A stretch of 50,396 bases of DNA from Rhodospirillales bacterium (lineage in GTDB: Bacteria > Pseudomonadota > Alphaproteobacteria > Rhodospirillales > 2-12-FULL-67-15): contig VGZQ01000009.1 in assembly GCA_016872535.1 (NCBI GenBank), positions 1-50,396 on the forward strand, written 5' to 3'. A model generated the notes under the pieces. It ran no database searches and was not told the origin of the DNA. It was given only the letters and a program-made list of their open reading frames with translations. How positions within the stretch are numbered: position 1 is the stretch's first letter; every line of letters starts with the position of its first letter. Below, piece by piece: positions 22,323 through 31,170 of the stretch. The position numbers and the translations under genes are program-made.

Positions 22323-23437
22323 ACCCGACCGCGCCGCTTGCGCCCGGAAGCGTCATCGGCATCATCGGCGGCGGCCAACTCGGGCGCATGACCGCGCTCG
22401 CCGCCGCCCGGCTCGGCTACCGCTGCCATATCCTTACGCCCGAGCCGAATTCGCCGGCCGGCCAGGTGGCAGAGCGAACCGTCGTCACGCCCTACGACGA
22501 CGGCGGCGCGCTCGAATCTTTCGCCCGCGCCGTCGATGTCGTCACCTTTGAATTCGAAAATATTCCGGTCGAGTGCGTGCGCCATCTCGCTCGGTTCAAG
22601 CCGACGCGCCCGAACGCCGACGTTCTCGCCGTGGCCCAAGACCGGATCGAAGAAAAGACGTTCATCAACGAACTCGACATCGCCACCGCCCCATGGCGGA
22701 CGATCCGGAGCGTCCAAGCGCTCGATGTCGCGGCGCGCGACATCGGCCTGCCCGCCGTGCTCAAGACCGCGCAACTCGGCTACGACGGCAAGGGCCAGGT
22801 CAAGATCGCGCCGGGCGACGACCTCGCCGCCGCCTGGAAGGCGATGGGCGCCGAATGGGGCATCCTGGAAGGGTTCATCGACCTGGAGCGGGAGATTTCG
22901 GTGATCGTCGCGCGCGGACTCGACGGCGCCATGGCCGCCTATCCGGCGGTCGAGAACGTGCACACCCGCCACATCCTCGACACCACCACGGCGCCGGCGC
23001 GCATCGCGCCCGCGCTTGCCGAGAGGGCGCGCCAATACGCGGAAGCGATCACCGCCGCGCTCGGCGTGGTCGGATTGCTCGCGGTCGAGATGTTTGTCGC
23101 GCGCGACGGGCGGCTGCTGGTCAACGAAATCGCGCCTCGGCCGCACAACTCGGGCCACTGGACCCTGGACGCCTGTCCCGTCAGCCAGTTCGAGCAACTG
23201 GTGCGGGCCATCACCGGGTTGCCGCTCGGCACGGTCGAACGCCATTCGGACGCGATCATGACCAACCTGATCGGCCGGGACGTGGAGAGCTGGCCCAAGC
23301 TCGCGGCCGAACCCGGGGCCTGCCTGCACCTCTACGGCAAGGGCGAGGCGCGCGAAGGCCGCAAGATGGGTCACGTCACCCGGCTTTTCCCCAAGGGATC
23401 CCTCGCCCAGTCGGGCGCGGCAAAACTAAACCCATAA
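22319..23437 (+). CDS. purK: N5-carboxyaminoimidazole ribonucleotide synthase
   Basis: The 372-residue ATP-grasp enzyme has an N-terminal [20 protein letters not shown] (about 14-33), [14 protein letters not shown], the ATP-grasp loop [16 protein letters not shown] and the metal-binding [20 protein letters not shown]. It carboxylates AIR with bicarbonate and ATP, feeding PurE. Its ATG overlaps the purE stop, so the two are translationally coupled. A palindrome CCATAAT-TCA-ATTATGG (23474-23490) follows it. Confidence 0.95.
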   Translation: MNPTAPLAPGSVIGIIGGGQLGRMTALAAARLGYRCHILTPEPNSPAGQVAERTVVTPYDDGGALESFARAVDVVTFEFENIPVECVRHLARFKPTRPNADVLAVAQDRIEEKTFINELDIATAPWRTIRSVQALDVAARDIGLPAVLKTAQLGYDGKGQVKIAPGDDLAAAWKAMGAEWGILEGFIDLEREISVIVARGLDGAMAAYPAVENVHTRHILDTTTAPARIAPALAERARQYAEAITAALGVVGLLAVEMFVARDGRLLVNEIAPRPHNSGHWTLDACPVSQFEQLVRAITGLPLGTVERHSDAIMTNLIGRDVESWPKLAAEPGACLHLYGKGEAREGRKMGHVTRLFPKGSLAQSGAAKLNP

Positions 23438-23473
23438 ATTTCTTGATGTTATTAGGTCTTTCGGCGAATATTC

Positions 23474-23490
23474 CCATAATTCAATTATGG
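23474..23490. promoter_or_regulatory. A/T-rich palindrome between purK and a small membrane peptide gene
   Basis: CCATAAT and ATTATGG flank TCA. It lies in an unusually A/T-rich 69-bp gap, 16 bases before the small gene, and could be an operator or end the purEK transcript. TTGATG and AATATT nearby may be a promoter. Confidence 0.45.
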
Positions 23491-23506
23491 ATTAAGGGGA
23501 ATCGCC

Positions 23507-23608
23507 ATGACCGGAGGAGAAACGATTTTTCTCGTCGCATCGCTAGCCGCCTTCACGGTGTTCGCGGTGGTCGTCGCCTGGGCCAACAAGCGCACGCGCA
23601 CCCACTAG
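23507..23608 (+). CDS. 33-residue single-pass membrane peptide
   Basis: A 34-codon frame opens with ATG 23507, preceded by AAGGGGA at 6 bases. The peptide opens MTGGETIFLVASLAAFTVFA, continues VVVAWANKRTRTH and is one membrane helix with a basic tail, so the C-terminus probably faces the cytoplasm. The strong ribosome site and the distinct upstream region suggest it is real. It resembles in form the small subunits that tune membrane complexes, but no partner is adjacent and no family is recognised. Confidence 0.65.
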   Translation: MTGGETIFLVASLAAFTVFAVVVAWANKRTRTH

Positions 23609-23614
23609 CGGGTA

Positions 23615-24625
23615 TTAATAGGCGGGACGGGCTTCGCGGCGAAGCCGCTGCTCGATCTCGCCCATGGACAGGCGCGAAACCTTCACCGCTTCCAGGAGCT
23701 CGATCTCGATCAGCTGCGCCCGGTCGAGCCGGTCGGCGATCAGCTTGCGCACGAAGGCGACGATTTCGGGCGCCACTCCCGGCAAAACCAGGATATTGGT
23801 GATCAGCTCGCGCCGCACCAGCGGGGGATACTTGACGATTTCCGCCGCCAGCACCCGCTTGACCCCCTGGGAGATCCGTTCGCTGCCGAAGATCCGATCG
23901 ATGCAGAAGCTGTAGATGCCGAAATCGAGCCGGCCGGCCACGGTGCGGGTGAAGTCGACGAATTCCTGCACGAAATCGCGCGCCGCCACGTCGCCCTGAA
24001 TCAATCGGGCGACCACCGCCAGGAATTCGCGATAGCGGTTGCGGGCCGGCGACAGACGAAGGTCGAGCTCACCCTCGATCGCCCTCAAATCGATCAGGCT
24101 GAAATCCCGCTCCAGCATCGCGTGCGCCGAGGTCTTGACGCCGGGTGCAAGCGCGTGTGCCTCGATCAGGTCGAACAGGCGCTCGTATTTCGCGCGCTCG
24201 CGGCCGGTGAGCGCCGCCGCCGACCGGCCGAGCGGCAACAGCGCCGCCTCCGCCACCAGAAAATCGCGCGAATAGATCGAAGCCATCGCCGCGGCGTCGG
24301 CGGGGGGCACGGCGGCGGCGAGACGGAAATCGTCGGTGATGACGAATCGGCCGCCGGCGGCGACGGTGAGATAGCGCCCCAACCGGCAGCAGGCGAGAAA
24401 ATGGTCGGCGAGCGTGCTTTCGCCGGCCGCGGGCGCGAACGCGGATGTGAAGGTCCCGGCGTCGTCCGACGCCGCGGCCGCGGCGCCGCGCCCGGAATCC
24501 AACCCCCGAACCAGGATCGGCGCGTCGGTCCGGGGCGCGAACGGCGAGGCGACGCCGCCGCCGAAACGCACATCGGCGTCGGCATCCGTTTGGTTGCGAT
24601 CGCGGGGATCATCCCGAGGCGTCAT
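23615..24625 (-). CDS. Hypothetical helical protein, 336 residues
   Basis: No family is recognised. The first ~95 residues are low in complexity (Asp/Arg/Ala-rich). The rest is mostly helical, with ADHFLACCRLGRYLTVAAGG (a possible strand-helix ligand-like region), ERAKYERLFDLIEAHALAPG, DFVQEFVDFTRTVAGRLDFG and a C-terminal LDRAQLIEIELLEAVKVSRL. There is no signal peptide or membrane helix. ATG 24625 is taken because GAAAGG lies upstream. It ends 6 bases after the small peptide gene, convergent with it. COQ9 and def lie on the same strand upstream. Confidence 0.6.
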   Translation of the reverse strand: MTPRDDPRDRNQTDADADVRFGGGVASPFAPRTDAPILVRGLDSGRGAAAAASDDAGTFTSAFAPAAGESTLADHFLACCRLGRYLTVAAGGRFVITDDFRLAAAVPPADAAAMASIYSRDFLVAEAALLPLGRSAAALTGRERAKYERLFDLIEAHALAPGVKTSAHAMLERDFSLIDLRAIEGELDLRLSPARNRYREFLAVVARLIQGDVAARDFVQEFVDFTRTVAGRLDFGIYSFCIDRIFGSERISQGVKRVLAAEIVKYPPLVRRELITNILVLPGVAPEIVAFVRKLIADRLDRAQLIEIELLEAVKVSRLSMGEIEQRLRREARPAY

Positions 24626-24679
24626 GGCCTGTGCCTTTCGCTCGTTACCGGCCAGCCTAGCACGCACCCCGGCCGGAGC

Positions 24680-25441
24680 CTACGTCCGCGCCGCCCGGGG
24701 CGGCCGGCCCCGCCCAAAACCTTGTCCCCAGCGGCGCGCGAGCCCGGGCGGAACCAGGCGCCCGAAGGCGTCGGCGACCCGTTTCGCGAACGCGATTCCG
24801 TCGCCGGCCGACTTGAGGCGGGCGCGCAGCGAGAAGATTTTCATAACGTCGGCGATGCGCCGATCGAGAAACGCGTCGGTCGCGGCGAAATTTTCGCTCT
24901 CGTCCGTGAGCCAGAACATCAGGGTGGTGCCGTAGACGCCCGAAAGGAGCGCGCGCTTGGTGTAGTAGTTGAAATCGGTCGATGCATCCCCGGCCGCGCG
25001 CCAAATCGCGTCGGCCGCCCGCCACATGAGCTTCGGCGCCAACCGGGCGTTGTTGGGAAGGGCGAGAAACGCGACCAGGCGGCGGACCGCCTCCCGGTGC
25101 GGCGCGAGTGCGTGCAACCGGGCGCGCGCTGCGGCGGCGACGCGCTCGTGGGTGCGCATCGGCTTGCGGCGCAATTGGCGGCCGAGCCCCTCGGTCATGC
25201 GGCGGTCGGCCCACGCGCCGAAATGCCGGGCCGCATCCCTGGGTCCACCCGGGAAAGCGCGCGCGAGCCCGGCCGGCCCGGCGCCGGCGTCCCGGGCTCC
25301 GGCGGCGAGCGCCTTTGCCGTCCAGCCGTCGAAGGCGACGTGAACGAGAGCGGCGGCAAGAATGGCGTCGCGCAGGCGCTCCATATCCGTCGCACGGCCG
25401 GCTTTCGGTTTCGGTTGCGCTTTCGATTTCCGTTTGGCCAT
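24680..25441 (-). CDS. COQ9-family protein (ubiquinone biosynthesis)
   Basis: The 253-residue protein matches the COQ9 family. An N-terminal TetR-like helical part (ERLRDAILAAALVHVAFDGW, then TAKALAAGARDAGAG) is followed by the conserved COQ9 C-terminal region (LWRAADAIWRAAGDASTDFN-like, here KLMWRAADAIWRAAGD and STDFNYYTKRALLSGVYGTT, then WLTDES). COQ9 is a lipid-binding protein that presents quinone precursors to the COQ7 hydroxylase. A Lys/Pro-rich start precedes the domain. It starts 3 bases after def stops on the same strand, so both are likely one operon. Confidence 0.85.
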   Translation of the reverse strand: MAKRKSKAQPKPKAGRATDMERLRDAILAAALVHVAFDGWTAKALAAGARDAGAGPAGLARAFPGGPRDAARHFGAWADRRMTEGLGRQLRRKPMRTHERVAAAARARLHALAPHREAVRRLVAFLALPNNARLAPKLMWRAADAIWRAAGDASTDFNYYTKRALLSGVYGTTLMFWLTDESENFAATDAFLDRRIADVMKIFSLRARLKSAGDGIAFAKRVADAFGRLVPPGLARRWGQGFGRGRPPRAART

Positions 25442-25444
25442 CGC

Positions 25445-26002
25445 TTATTCCTCCTCGCCCGCCTCCTGCCCGTGCGCCTTGCGGATTTCCTCGACGAAGC
25501 CGAAGCTCGCGAGATCGCGCATGCGCATGGGATAGACGATGCCGTCGAGATGATCGCATTCGTGCTGCACGACGCGGGCATGAAACCCGGCAGCCTCCCG
25601 CGCGAAGCTGCGCCCATCCAGATCGACGGCCGAATAGCGGATGCGGGCGAAGCGCGGGACCCGGCCGGTCATGCCCGGCACCGAAAGGCAGCCTTCCCAG
25701 TCTTCCTCCATCGTCTCGCCCAAGGGCTCGATGACGGGATTGACCAGGATGTTGAGCCCTTCCGGGAACCGCGCCGGACCTTCGGTGTCGGCCTCGCCGC
25801 GCGCGGGCGGAACGTCGAAAATCACGACCCGCAGCGGCACGTGGACCTGGGGCGCCGCGAGGCCGATTCCCGGCGCATCGCGCATGGTTTCCGCCATGTC
25901 TTGCACCAAGGCCCGGATTTCGGGCGCGGTCGGGTCCGCCACCGGCTCCGCGGGACGGGCCAGAACCGGGTGGCCCATGCGGGCAATCTTGAGAATGGCC
26001 AA
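25445..26002 (-). CDS. def: Peptide deformylase
   Basis: The 185-residue protein has all three deformylase motifs: GIGLAAPQV (about 45-53), EGCLSVPG with the metal-binding Cys, and QHECDHLDG with two metal-binding His and the catalytic Glu. It removes the formyl group from new proteins. An N-terminal IARMGHPVL and the longer EGPARFPEG insertion are within the family range. It lies directly upstream of the COQ9 gene. Confidence 0.95.
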   Translation of the reverse strand: MAILKIARMGHPVLARPAEPVADPTAPEIRALVQDMAETMRDAPGIGLAAPQVHVPLRVVIFDVPPARGEADTEGPARFPEGLNILVNPVIEPLGETMEEDWEGCLSVPGMTGRVPRFARIRYSAVDLDGRSFAREAAGFHARVVQHECDHLDGIVYPMRMRDLASFGFVEEIRKAHGQEAGEEE

Positions 26003-26179
26003 GGTCTTGGGCTCCTTAAGGGGCTCCCGTGGGACGGTGGGGCCAGTTAACCCGCCGTTTCCGGCCTTTTCAAGCCGTCGCCCGCGTGCTAGAAGCCCTG
26101 CCCGCTCCGAAGCGGGGGAAAACCCCGGTCGCGAGCCCGACCAACCCGAAGTTTAACGCCATTGGAGGCGAAAGAGCCC
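26003..26179. other. Region between def and rpsU
   Basis: These 177 bases between divergent genes carry both promoters. A ribosome binding site GGAGG (26164-26168) serves rpsU. No clear consensus promoter or other feature is seen. Confidence 0.4.
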
Positions 26180-26383
26180 GTGCAGGTTACCGTTCGCGAC
26201 AACAACGTCGATCAAGCCCTCAAGGTCCTGAAGAAGAAACTCCAGCGCGAGGGCGTGTTCCGGGAAATGAAGATCCGCCGCGCGTTCGAGAAGCCGTCCG
26301 AACGCCGGGCCCGGGAAAAAGCCGAAGCGATCCGCCGCACCCGCAAGCTCGAACGCAAGCGCCTCGAACGCGAAGGGTTCTGA
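26180..26383 (+). CDS. rpsU: 30S ribosomal protein S21
   Basis: The 67-residue protein begins at GTG 26180 as [20 protein letters not shown] and has the basic S21 helix ([20 protein letters not shown]) and an Arg/Lys-rich tail. S21 helps in initiation by the small subunit. The frame extends upstream to 26162, but S21 always begins at this position and GGAGG lies 11 bases before it. A terminator hairpin follows. Confidence 0.95.
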   Translation: MQVTVRDNNVDQALKVLKKKLQREGVFREMKIRRAFEKPSERRAREKAEAIRRTRKLERKRLEREGF

Positions 26384-26404
26384 ACCCGGCCCCAGGGCTG
26401 AAAA

Positions 26405-26429
26405 AACGCCGCCGTGTCCCGGCGGCGTT
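26405..26429 (+). terminator. Hairpin after rpsU
   Basis: AACGCCGCC and GGCGGCGTT form a perfect 9-bp stem with a 7-base loop, 22 bases after the rpsU stop and preceded by an A-run. Only weak T-richness follows. Confidence 0.6.
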
Positions 26430-26474
26430 ATGCTGTTTAGCACGCATTCGCCTGACGTCGTTTGTGGGGGTGCT

Positions 26475-26717
26475 ATGATCCGTCGCGTGAACACTCCCGC
26501 CCCGATCCTCGACTCGGTACTGACTTGTCCTTCGTGCGCGCGGGCGACGCCCGAGCGCATGCCCGAGGATTACTGTCTGGTCCGCTGGACTTGCCCCGGC
26601 TGCGGCGCGGCCCTCAAGCCCAAGGCCGGCGATTGCTGCGTGTTCTGCTCCTACGGTTCGGTCCCCTGCCCGCCCGTCCAAGCACAGGGCGGCAAGGGGG
26701 CGGGATCTTGCTGCTGA
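26475..26717 (+). CDS. GDCCVxC-domain cysteine-rich protein
   Basis: The 80-residue protein has two zinc-ribbon-like pairs (LTCPSCARATPE and WTCPGCGAALKP) and the motif GDCCVFCSYGSVPCPP (about 53-68), then ends in GSCC. This is the GDCCVxC family, some members of which carry selenocysteine; here all positions are cysteine. ATG 26475 is supported by GGGGG four bases upstream. The role is unknown; metal binding or redox work is inferred from ten cysteines in a short protein. It is followed by a possible HTH gene 66 bases downstream. Confidence 0.7.
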   Translation: MIRRVNTPAPILDSVLTCPSCARATPERMPEDYCLVRWTCPGCGAALKPKAGDCCVFCSYGSVPCPPVQAQGGKGAGSCC

Positions 26718-26783
26718 CGCGCTCCCCTCCCCAGCCGCGCCGGATTGGTGCTAATCTCGCGTCCTGACCCGGGGAGACCCGCC

Positions 26784-27119
26784 ATGGCGCGGTTACGCTC
26801 CAAAGTTCCCGCCGGCAGGCATCCGCCGGCGCGGATGAAACCCGAGGACGTGCGCGCGGCCTGCGTCGCGCTGTTCGGTCCGGGGATGAGCCTTGCGCGC
26901 TACGCCGACCGACTCGCCGAGGTGCTCGACTGCCACCGCCGCACCGTCCAGGACTGGTTCGTCCACGGCGTCCAGGGCATTTCCGCGCAGGCCGTGCGGC
27001 TCGCCCTGCAGACCCGCTTCCTGGAGGAGGAGAACGCCAAGCTCCGTTCGCGCACCGGGCGGCGCAAGAGCGACGGACGCGCCACGACCCGGCCCGAACA
27101 GTTCCGCTTTCCGGTGTGA
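26784..27119 (+). CDS. Hypothetical protein with HTH-like region
   Basis: The 111-residue protein has a basic N-terminus, then GMSLARYADRLAEVLDCHRR and TVQDWFVHGVQGISAQAVRL, which look like a helix-turn-helix with a recognition helix in RRTVQDWF. A coiled coil (RFLEEENAKLRSR) and a basic tail follow. GGGGAG precedes the ATG. It may be a small DNA-binding protein. It is convergent with pntB, 16 bases apart. No family is recognised. Confidence 0.6.
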   Translation: MARLRSKVPAGRHPPARMKPEDVRAACVALFGPGMSLARYADRLAEVLDCHRRTVQDWFVHGVQGISAQAVRLALQTRFLEEENAKLRSRTGRRKSDGRATTRPEQFRFPV

Positions 27120-27135
27120 ACGACCGCGCGCGGGA

Positions 27136-28530
27136 TCAGCCGAGGGCGACGACGATCTCCTCGGTCATCTTCTTCGCGTCGCCGAACAGCATCATCGTGT
27201 TGCCGCGGAAGAAGAGTTCGTTGTCGACGCCGGCATAGCCTGACGCCATCGAACGCTTGACGAACAGCACCGCCTTCGCTTTTTCCACGTCGAGCACCGG
27301 CATGCCGTAGATCGGGCTCTTGGGATCGGTCTTGGCTGCCGGGTTGGTCACGTCGTTGGCGCCGATGACGTAGACGACGTCGGCGGTGGCGAATTCGTGG
27401 TTGATTTCCTCGAGCTCGAACACCTCGTCGTAGGGTACGTTCGCTTCCGCCAGCAGCACGTTCATGTGCCCGGGCATGCGCCCGGCGACCGGGTGGATCG
27501 CGTACTTGACCTCGCAACCCTCGGCCTTGAGCTTGTCGGCCATTTCGCGCAGCGCGTGCTGGGCCTGGGCGACCGCCATGCCGTAGCCAGGCACGACGAT
27601 GACCTTGGAGGCATTCTTCATCAGGAACGCGGCGTCCTCGGCGCTGCCGGCCTTGACGTTGCGGTCGCGCCCGCCGGCCGCCGCTGCCGGGCCCGCGGTT
27701 TCGCCGCCAAAGCCGCCGAGCAGGACGTTGATGATCGAGCGGTTCATCCCCTTGCACATGATGTAGCTGAGGATCGCGCCCGAGGAGCCGACCAGCGCGC
27801 CGACGATGATCAGCGCCGGGTTGGAAAGGGTGAAGCCGATGCCGCAGGCCGCCCAGCCGGAATAGGAATTCAGCATCGACACCACAACCGGCATGTCGGC
27901 GCCGCCGATCGGGATGATGAGCAGGAACCCGATCAGCAGCGAGAGCAGGACCAGCAGCCAAAACACCGATGCCGATTGGCTGAAGATCAACACGACCGTG
28001 AGCAAAGCGATCGCCGCGCCGATGGCGGCATTCAGCTTATGCTGGCCGGGGAACGTGATCGGCGCCCCGCTCATGATCCCCTGCAGCTTGGCGAAGGCGA
28101 TGACCGAACCCGAGAACGTGACCGCGCCGATGGCGGTGCCGAGCGCCATTTCGATCAGGCTCGCGGTCTTGATCGCGCCGGGCGTGCCGATGGCGAACGC
28201 TTGCGGGTTGTAGAACGCGGCCGCCGCCACGAACACCGCCGCCATGCCGACCAGGCTGTGGAACGCGGCGACCAGCTGCGGCAGCGCGGTCATGTTGATC
28301 TTGAGCGCGACCACGGTGCCGATCGAGCCGCCGATCAGGATCGCGAGGATGATCATGCCGTAGGAGAGAACGCCGGGATCGGCAAGCGTCGCGAGCACCG
28401 CCACCGCCATGCCGGCGATGCCGAACAGGTTGCCGGTGCGCGCGCTTTCCGGCGAGCTCAAACCGCGCAACGCCAGGATGAACAGCACCGAGGCGATCAG
28501 ATAGGCAAACCCGCTCGTGCTCGCACTCAT
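27136..28530 (-). CDS. pntB: NAD(P) transhydrogenase subunit beta
   Basis: The 464-residue protein has eight or nine membrane helices in its first ~270 residues and a C-terminal NADP(H)-binding domain (about 290-464). The latter contains [53 protein letters not shown] and [16 protein letters not shown]. It is the membrane and NADP-binding half of the proton-driven transhydrogenase that makes NADPH. The start overlaps the pntAB stop by four bases. The longer frame upstream is a shadow within pntAB. Confidence 0.95.
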   Translation of the reverse strand: MSASTSGFAYLIASVLFILALRGLSSPESARTGNLFGIAGMAVAVLATLADPGVLSYGMIILAILIGGSIGTVVALKINMTALPQLVAAFHSLVGMAAVFVAAAAFYNPQAFAIGTPGAIKTASLIEMALGTAIGAVTFSGSVIAFAKLQGIMSGAPITFPGQHKLNAAIGAAIALLTVVLIFSQSASVFWLLVLLSLLIGFLLIIPIGGADMPVVVSMLNSYSGWAACGIGFTLSNPALIIVGALVGSSGAILSYIMCKGMNRSIINVLLGGFGGETAGPAAAAGGRDRNVKAGSAEDAAFLMKNASKVIVVPGYGMAVAQAQHALREMADKLKAEGCEVKYAIHPVAGRMPGHMNVLLAEANVPYDEVFELEEINHEFATADVVYVIGANDVTNPAAKTDPKSPIYGMPVLDVEKAKAVLFVKRSMASGYAGVDNELFFRGNTMMLFGDAKKMTEEIVVALG

Positions 28531-28940
28531 GGCTTTTTCGCCTTTTTCTTGAACATGCCGAGCATGCGCTGGGTGACGATGAACCCGCCGAAGATGTTGA
28601 CCGAGGCGAGCATCACCGCGAGAAAGCCCATGATCTTGGCGAAATTCATGTCCTGGGGCCCCGCCGCCAACAGCCCGCCGACCACGATCACCGAGGAAAT
28701 CGCGTTGGTCACCGCCATCAGCGGCGAATGCAGCGCCGGCGTCACGCTCCACACCACGTAGAAGCCGACGAAACAGGCGAGCACGAACACGGTAAACAGC
28801 GCCAGGAACGGATCGCCCGCGCCCGAGGTCGCGCCCGAAAGCTGGGCGGTTTCGGCGGCGAGCTTGCCGGCGGACGCGGCGAGCTTGGCGGCTTCCTCGG
28901 CGAGGCGGGCGGCGTGGCCGGCGACCTGGCTGACGTCCAT
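28527..28940 (-). CDS. pntAB: NAD(P) transhydrogenase subunit alpha part 2
   Basis: The 137-residue protein has an Ala-rich N-terminal helix followed by three or four membrane helices ([57 protein letters not shown]). The [12 protein letters not shown] motif is typical of the membrane part of the alpha subunit, here a separate gene as in Rhodospirillum-type enzymes. It lies between pntAA and pntB with overlaps or one-base gaps, so the three are co-expressed. Confidence 0.9.
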   Translation of the reverse strand: MDVSQVAGHAARLAEEAAKLAASAGKLAAETAQLSGATSGAGDPFLALFTVFVLACFVGFYVVWSVTPALHSPLMAVTNAISSVIVVGGLLAAGPQDMNFAKIMGFLAVMLASVNIFGGFIVTQRMLGMFKKKAKKP

Positions 28941-28941
28941 G

Positions 28942-30078
28942 TCAGTTCCCTCCCGCGAGCATGGGATGGACGACCTTGCCGTCGCGGGTCACCAGCGTGC
29001 CCTTGACGATCTCGTCGTCCCAGTTGATGGCGAGCGCCTTGGTCGATTTGTCGATCATCGGCGTAAGGAAATTGAGCAGATTACGCGCGAACAGCGCGCT
29101 GGCGTCGGCGGCAATGCGGCTCGGCATGTTGGTGTGGCCGACGATCTTGACGCCGTGCTTGACGGCCACCTTGTCCGCCTCGGCCCCGGCGACGTTGCCG
29201 CCCGCCTCGACCGCGAGATCGACGATCACCGAGCCCGGCGCCATCGAGCGGACCATGTCCTCGGTCACCAAAATCGGCGCGCGCTTGCCCGGGATCAGGG
29301 CGGTGGTGATGACGATATCCTGCTTCTTGATATGTTCGGCGATAACCGATTGTTCTTTTTTCTTGTAGTCCTCGCTCATTTCCTTGGCATAGCCACCGGT
29401 GGTCTGGGCGGTCTTCATCGCCTCCTCGTCCACCACCACGAACTTGCCGCCGAGGCTTTCGACCTGTTCCTTGGTCGCGGCGCGGACGTCATAGGCCGTC
29501 ACCACCGCGCCGAGCCGCTTGGCGGTGGCGATCGCCTGCAGGCCGGCGACGCCGACGCCCATAACGAACGCCTTGGCCGGGGCCACCGTGCCCGCCGCCG
29601 TCATCATCATCGGGAAACCGCGCCCGAATTCGGAAGCCGCCTCGATCACGGCGCGGTAGCCGGCGAGGTTGGATTGGGAGGACAGAATGTCCATGCTTTG
29701 CGCGCGGGTGATGCGCGGCATCAATTCCATGGCGAACGCGGTAAGCCCGGCGTCGGCGCACGCCTGCACCCCGGCGCGGTCGGTCAACGCCGCCATGTGA
29801 GCGACCAAAATCGCGCCCTTCTTCATGGCCGCGATTTCGCCCGCCTGCGGCGCGCGTACCTTCCAGATCATGTCGGACTGCCCAAGCGCCTCGGCCGCGG
29901 TCGACGCGATGGTCGCGCCGGCCGCCTTGAACGCGTCGTCGGCGAAGGCGCTGCCTGCGCCCGCTCCCGCTTCGATCACCACCTCGACGCCGAGAGCGGC
30001 GAGCTTCTTGACCGCGTCGGGCGAGGCGGCAACCCGGCGTTCGCCCGGACGGATTTCCTTGAGAACGGCGATTTTCAT
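28942..30078 (-). CDS. pntAA: NAD(P) transhydrogenase subunit alpha part 1
   Basis: The 378-residue soluble protein starts [20 protein letters not shown], with the alanine dehydrogenase/PNT N-terminal domain, and has the NAD-binding [20 protein letters not shown] (about 171-190). It also has [15 protein letters not shown] and [14 protein letters not shown]. It binds NAD(H) and passes hydride to PntB. A frame extends upstream to 30162, but family starts coincide with ATG 30078. A hairpin and a candidate promoter lie in the leader. Confidence 0.95.
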   Translation of the reverse strand: MKIAVLKEIRPGERRVAASPDAVKKLAALGVEVVIEAGAGAGSAFADDAFKAAGATIASTAAEALGQSDMIWKVRAPQAGEIAAMKKGAILVAHMAALTDRAGVQACADAGLTAFAMELMPRITRAQSMDILSSQSNLAGYRAVIEAASEFGRGFPMMMTAAGTVAPAKAFVMGVGVAGLQAIATAKRLGAVVTAYDVRAATKEQVESLGGKFVVVDEEAMKTAQTTGGYAKEMSEDYKKKEQSVIAEHIKKQDIVITTALIPGKRAPILVTEDMVRSMAPGSVIVDLAVEAGGNVAGAEADKVAVKHGVKIVGHTNMPSRIAADASALFARNLLNFLTPMIDKSTKALAINWDDEIVKGTLVTRDGKVVHPMLAGGN

Positions 30079-30115
30079 GATGGGATCGTTGGGGGTTTGG
30101 AACCGGGTCGTATTG

Positions 30116-30162
30116 AGCCCTCGATAAGGGCTGGTTATGCCGCGCCCGGCGGCGCAAAGCAA
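30116..30162 (-). promoter_or_regulatory. Candidate promoter and leader hairpin of pntAA
   Basis: On the minus strand TTGCTT (30162-30157), a 17-bp spacer and CATAAC (30139-30134) form a weak promoter. A stem AGCCCT/AGGGCT with a 5-base loop (30116-30132) follows at its start and would fall at the start of the transcript. Confidence 0.4.
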
Positions 30163-30184
30163 GCCGTCGCGAAGAGAATAAATC

Positions 30185-30772
30185 TTAATTTCCGGGCGAT
30201 TTGTCCCGTTTCCGGGGCACCGTCAGTTCCGCTTCCTCCAACACGCTGCCGCGCCGGTCGGCATGTCCGTCGAACGTGCGCTTGAGGTCGAGCAGCGCCG
30301 AAGCGATCGAGCGCATCGGACTTCGGGCCGACTCGGCGAGCGCGCGGTCCTCGGTCTTGTCCATGTAGGCGCTGAGACTGGTGAGGTTGTATTCGATCAG
30401 ATTGAGAAAATCCTGGGTGCTGCGCGGGCGCCTGATGTAGGCGTGGTGCACGTTGCGCAGGTTCTGCACCAGGACCCGGAACACGGTCCGCAGCGACGGG
30501 TCGGATTTTCCGAGCTTCGATTCGATGGCGTGGCGCGGCACGACGATGAGGGTCGTGTCTTCGATCGCCTGCGCGCCCGCCATGCGCGGCGAGCCGTCGA
30601 GGATCGCCATTTCCCCGAACATGCCGCCCTGCCTGACGGTGGCGAGCCGCATCGCCTCCCCGTCGATAGCCTTGACGATGGCGATGGCGCCGAGATCGAC
30701 GACATACGCGGCGTCGCCTTGGTCCCCTTCGCGAAAGACGAATGTGTCCTTCTTGACGTTGAGCCGTTCCAC
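30185..30772 (-). CDS. Cyclic-nucleotide-binding-domain protein
   Basis: The 195-residue protein has a cyclic nucleotide-binding fold: VKKDTFVFREGDQGDAAYVV (about 6-25), then FGEMAILDGSPRMAGAQAIE (about 52-71) in the phosphate-binding position, where the Arg in SPRMAG contacts the ligand. The C-terminal helices have no helix-turn-helix, so this is not a CRP-type regulator. It may sense cAMP, possibly from the cyclase at 5460. A GTG start at 30772 is chosen because GGGGG lies 5 bases upstream. The Ser-rich helical tail has no recognised domain. Confidence 0.75.
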   Translation of the reverse strand: MERLNVKKDTFVFREGDQGDAAYVVDLGAIAIVKAIDGEAMRLATVRQGGMFGEMAILDGSPRMAGAQAIEDTTLIVVPRHAIESKLGKSDPSLRTVFRVLVQNLRNVHHAYIRRPRSTQDFLNLIEYNLTSLSAYMDKTEDRALAESARSPMRSIASALLDLKRTFDGHADRRGSVLEEAELTVPRKRDKSPGN

Positions 30773-30802
30773 CGAATCCCCCGGTCCAGCGCGCCCCGGC
30801 GA

Positions 30803-31126
30803 TCAGGCCAACTTGACCGCCGTGCCGTTGACGCTGACCATCAGCATCGTCTTGTCGTCGCCGCCGATCACTTCATAGTCGAGATCAACCCCGACCACCG
30901 CATCGGCGCCGAGAGCCCGGGCCTGTTCCGTCAACGCCGCGATGGCGGCTTCGCGACCGGCCTTCAATTCTTTCTCATAGGCCCCGGAGCGGCCGCCGAC
31001 GATGTTGCGGACACTGGCGAACAGGTCACGGAAGATATTGGTTCCCATCACCGTCTCGCCCGAAACGAGACCGAGGTAAGACGCGACCTTGCGTCCGTCC
31101 ACGCCGTCGGTGGTGGTAATGATCAT
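30803..31126 (-). CDS. YbjQ/UPF0145 family protein
   Basis: The 107-residue protein starts [20 protein letters not shown] and continues [20 protein letters not shown]. It also has the [20 protein letters not shown] helix and the [11 protein letters not shown] strand typical of YbjQ. Family members form pentamers and have no settled function, sometimes linked with heavy metals. It lies between the cyclic nucleotide-binding gene and the UbiB-like gene on the same strand, with gaps of about 30-44 bases. Confidence 0.85.
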   Translation of the reverse strand: MIITTTDGVDGRKVASYLGLVSGETVMGTNIFRDLFASVRNIVGGRSGAYEKELKAGREAAIAALTEQARALGADAVVGVDLDYEVIGGDDKTMLMVSVNGTAVKLA

Positions 31127-31170
31127 CCCTCGCCCCCGCTTTTATTTAGCGCCGATCAGTCTATCACCAT

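Noticed and set aside
23459-23506. A complete insertion sequence near purK
   Set aside because: The A/T-rich stretch is short and has only a small palindrome; no transposase or long terminal repeats.
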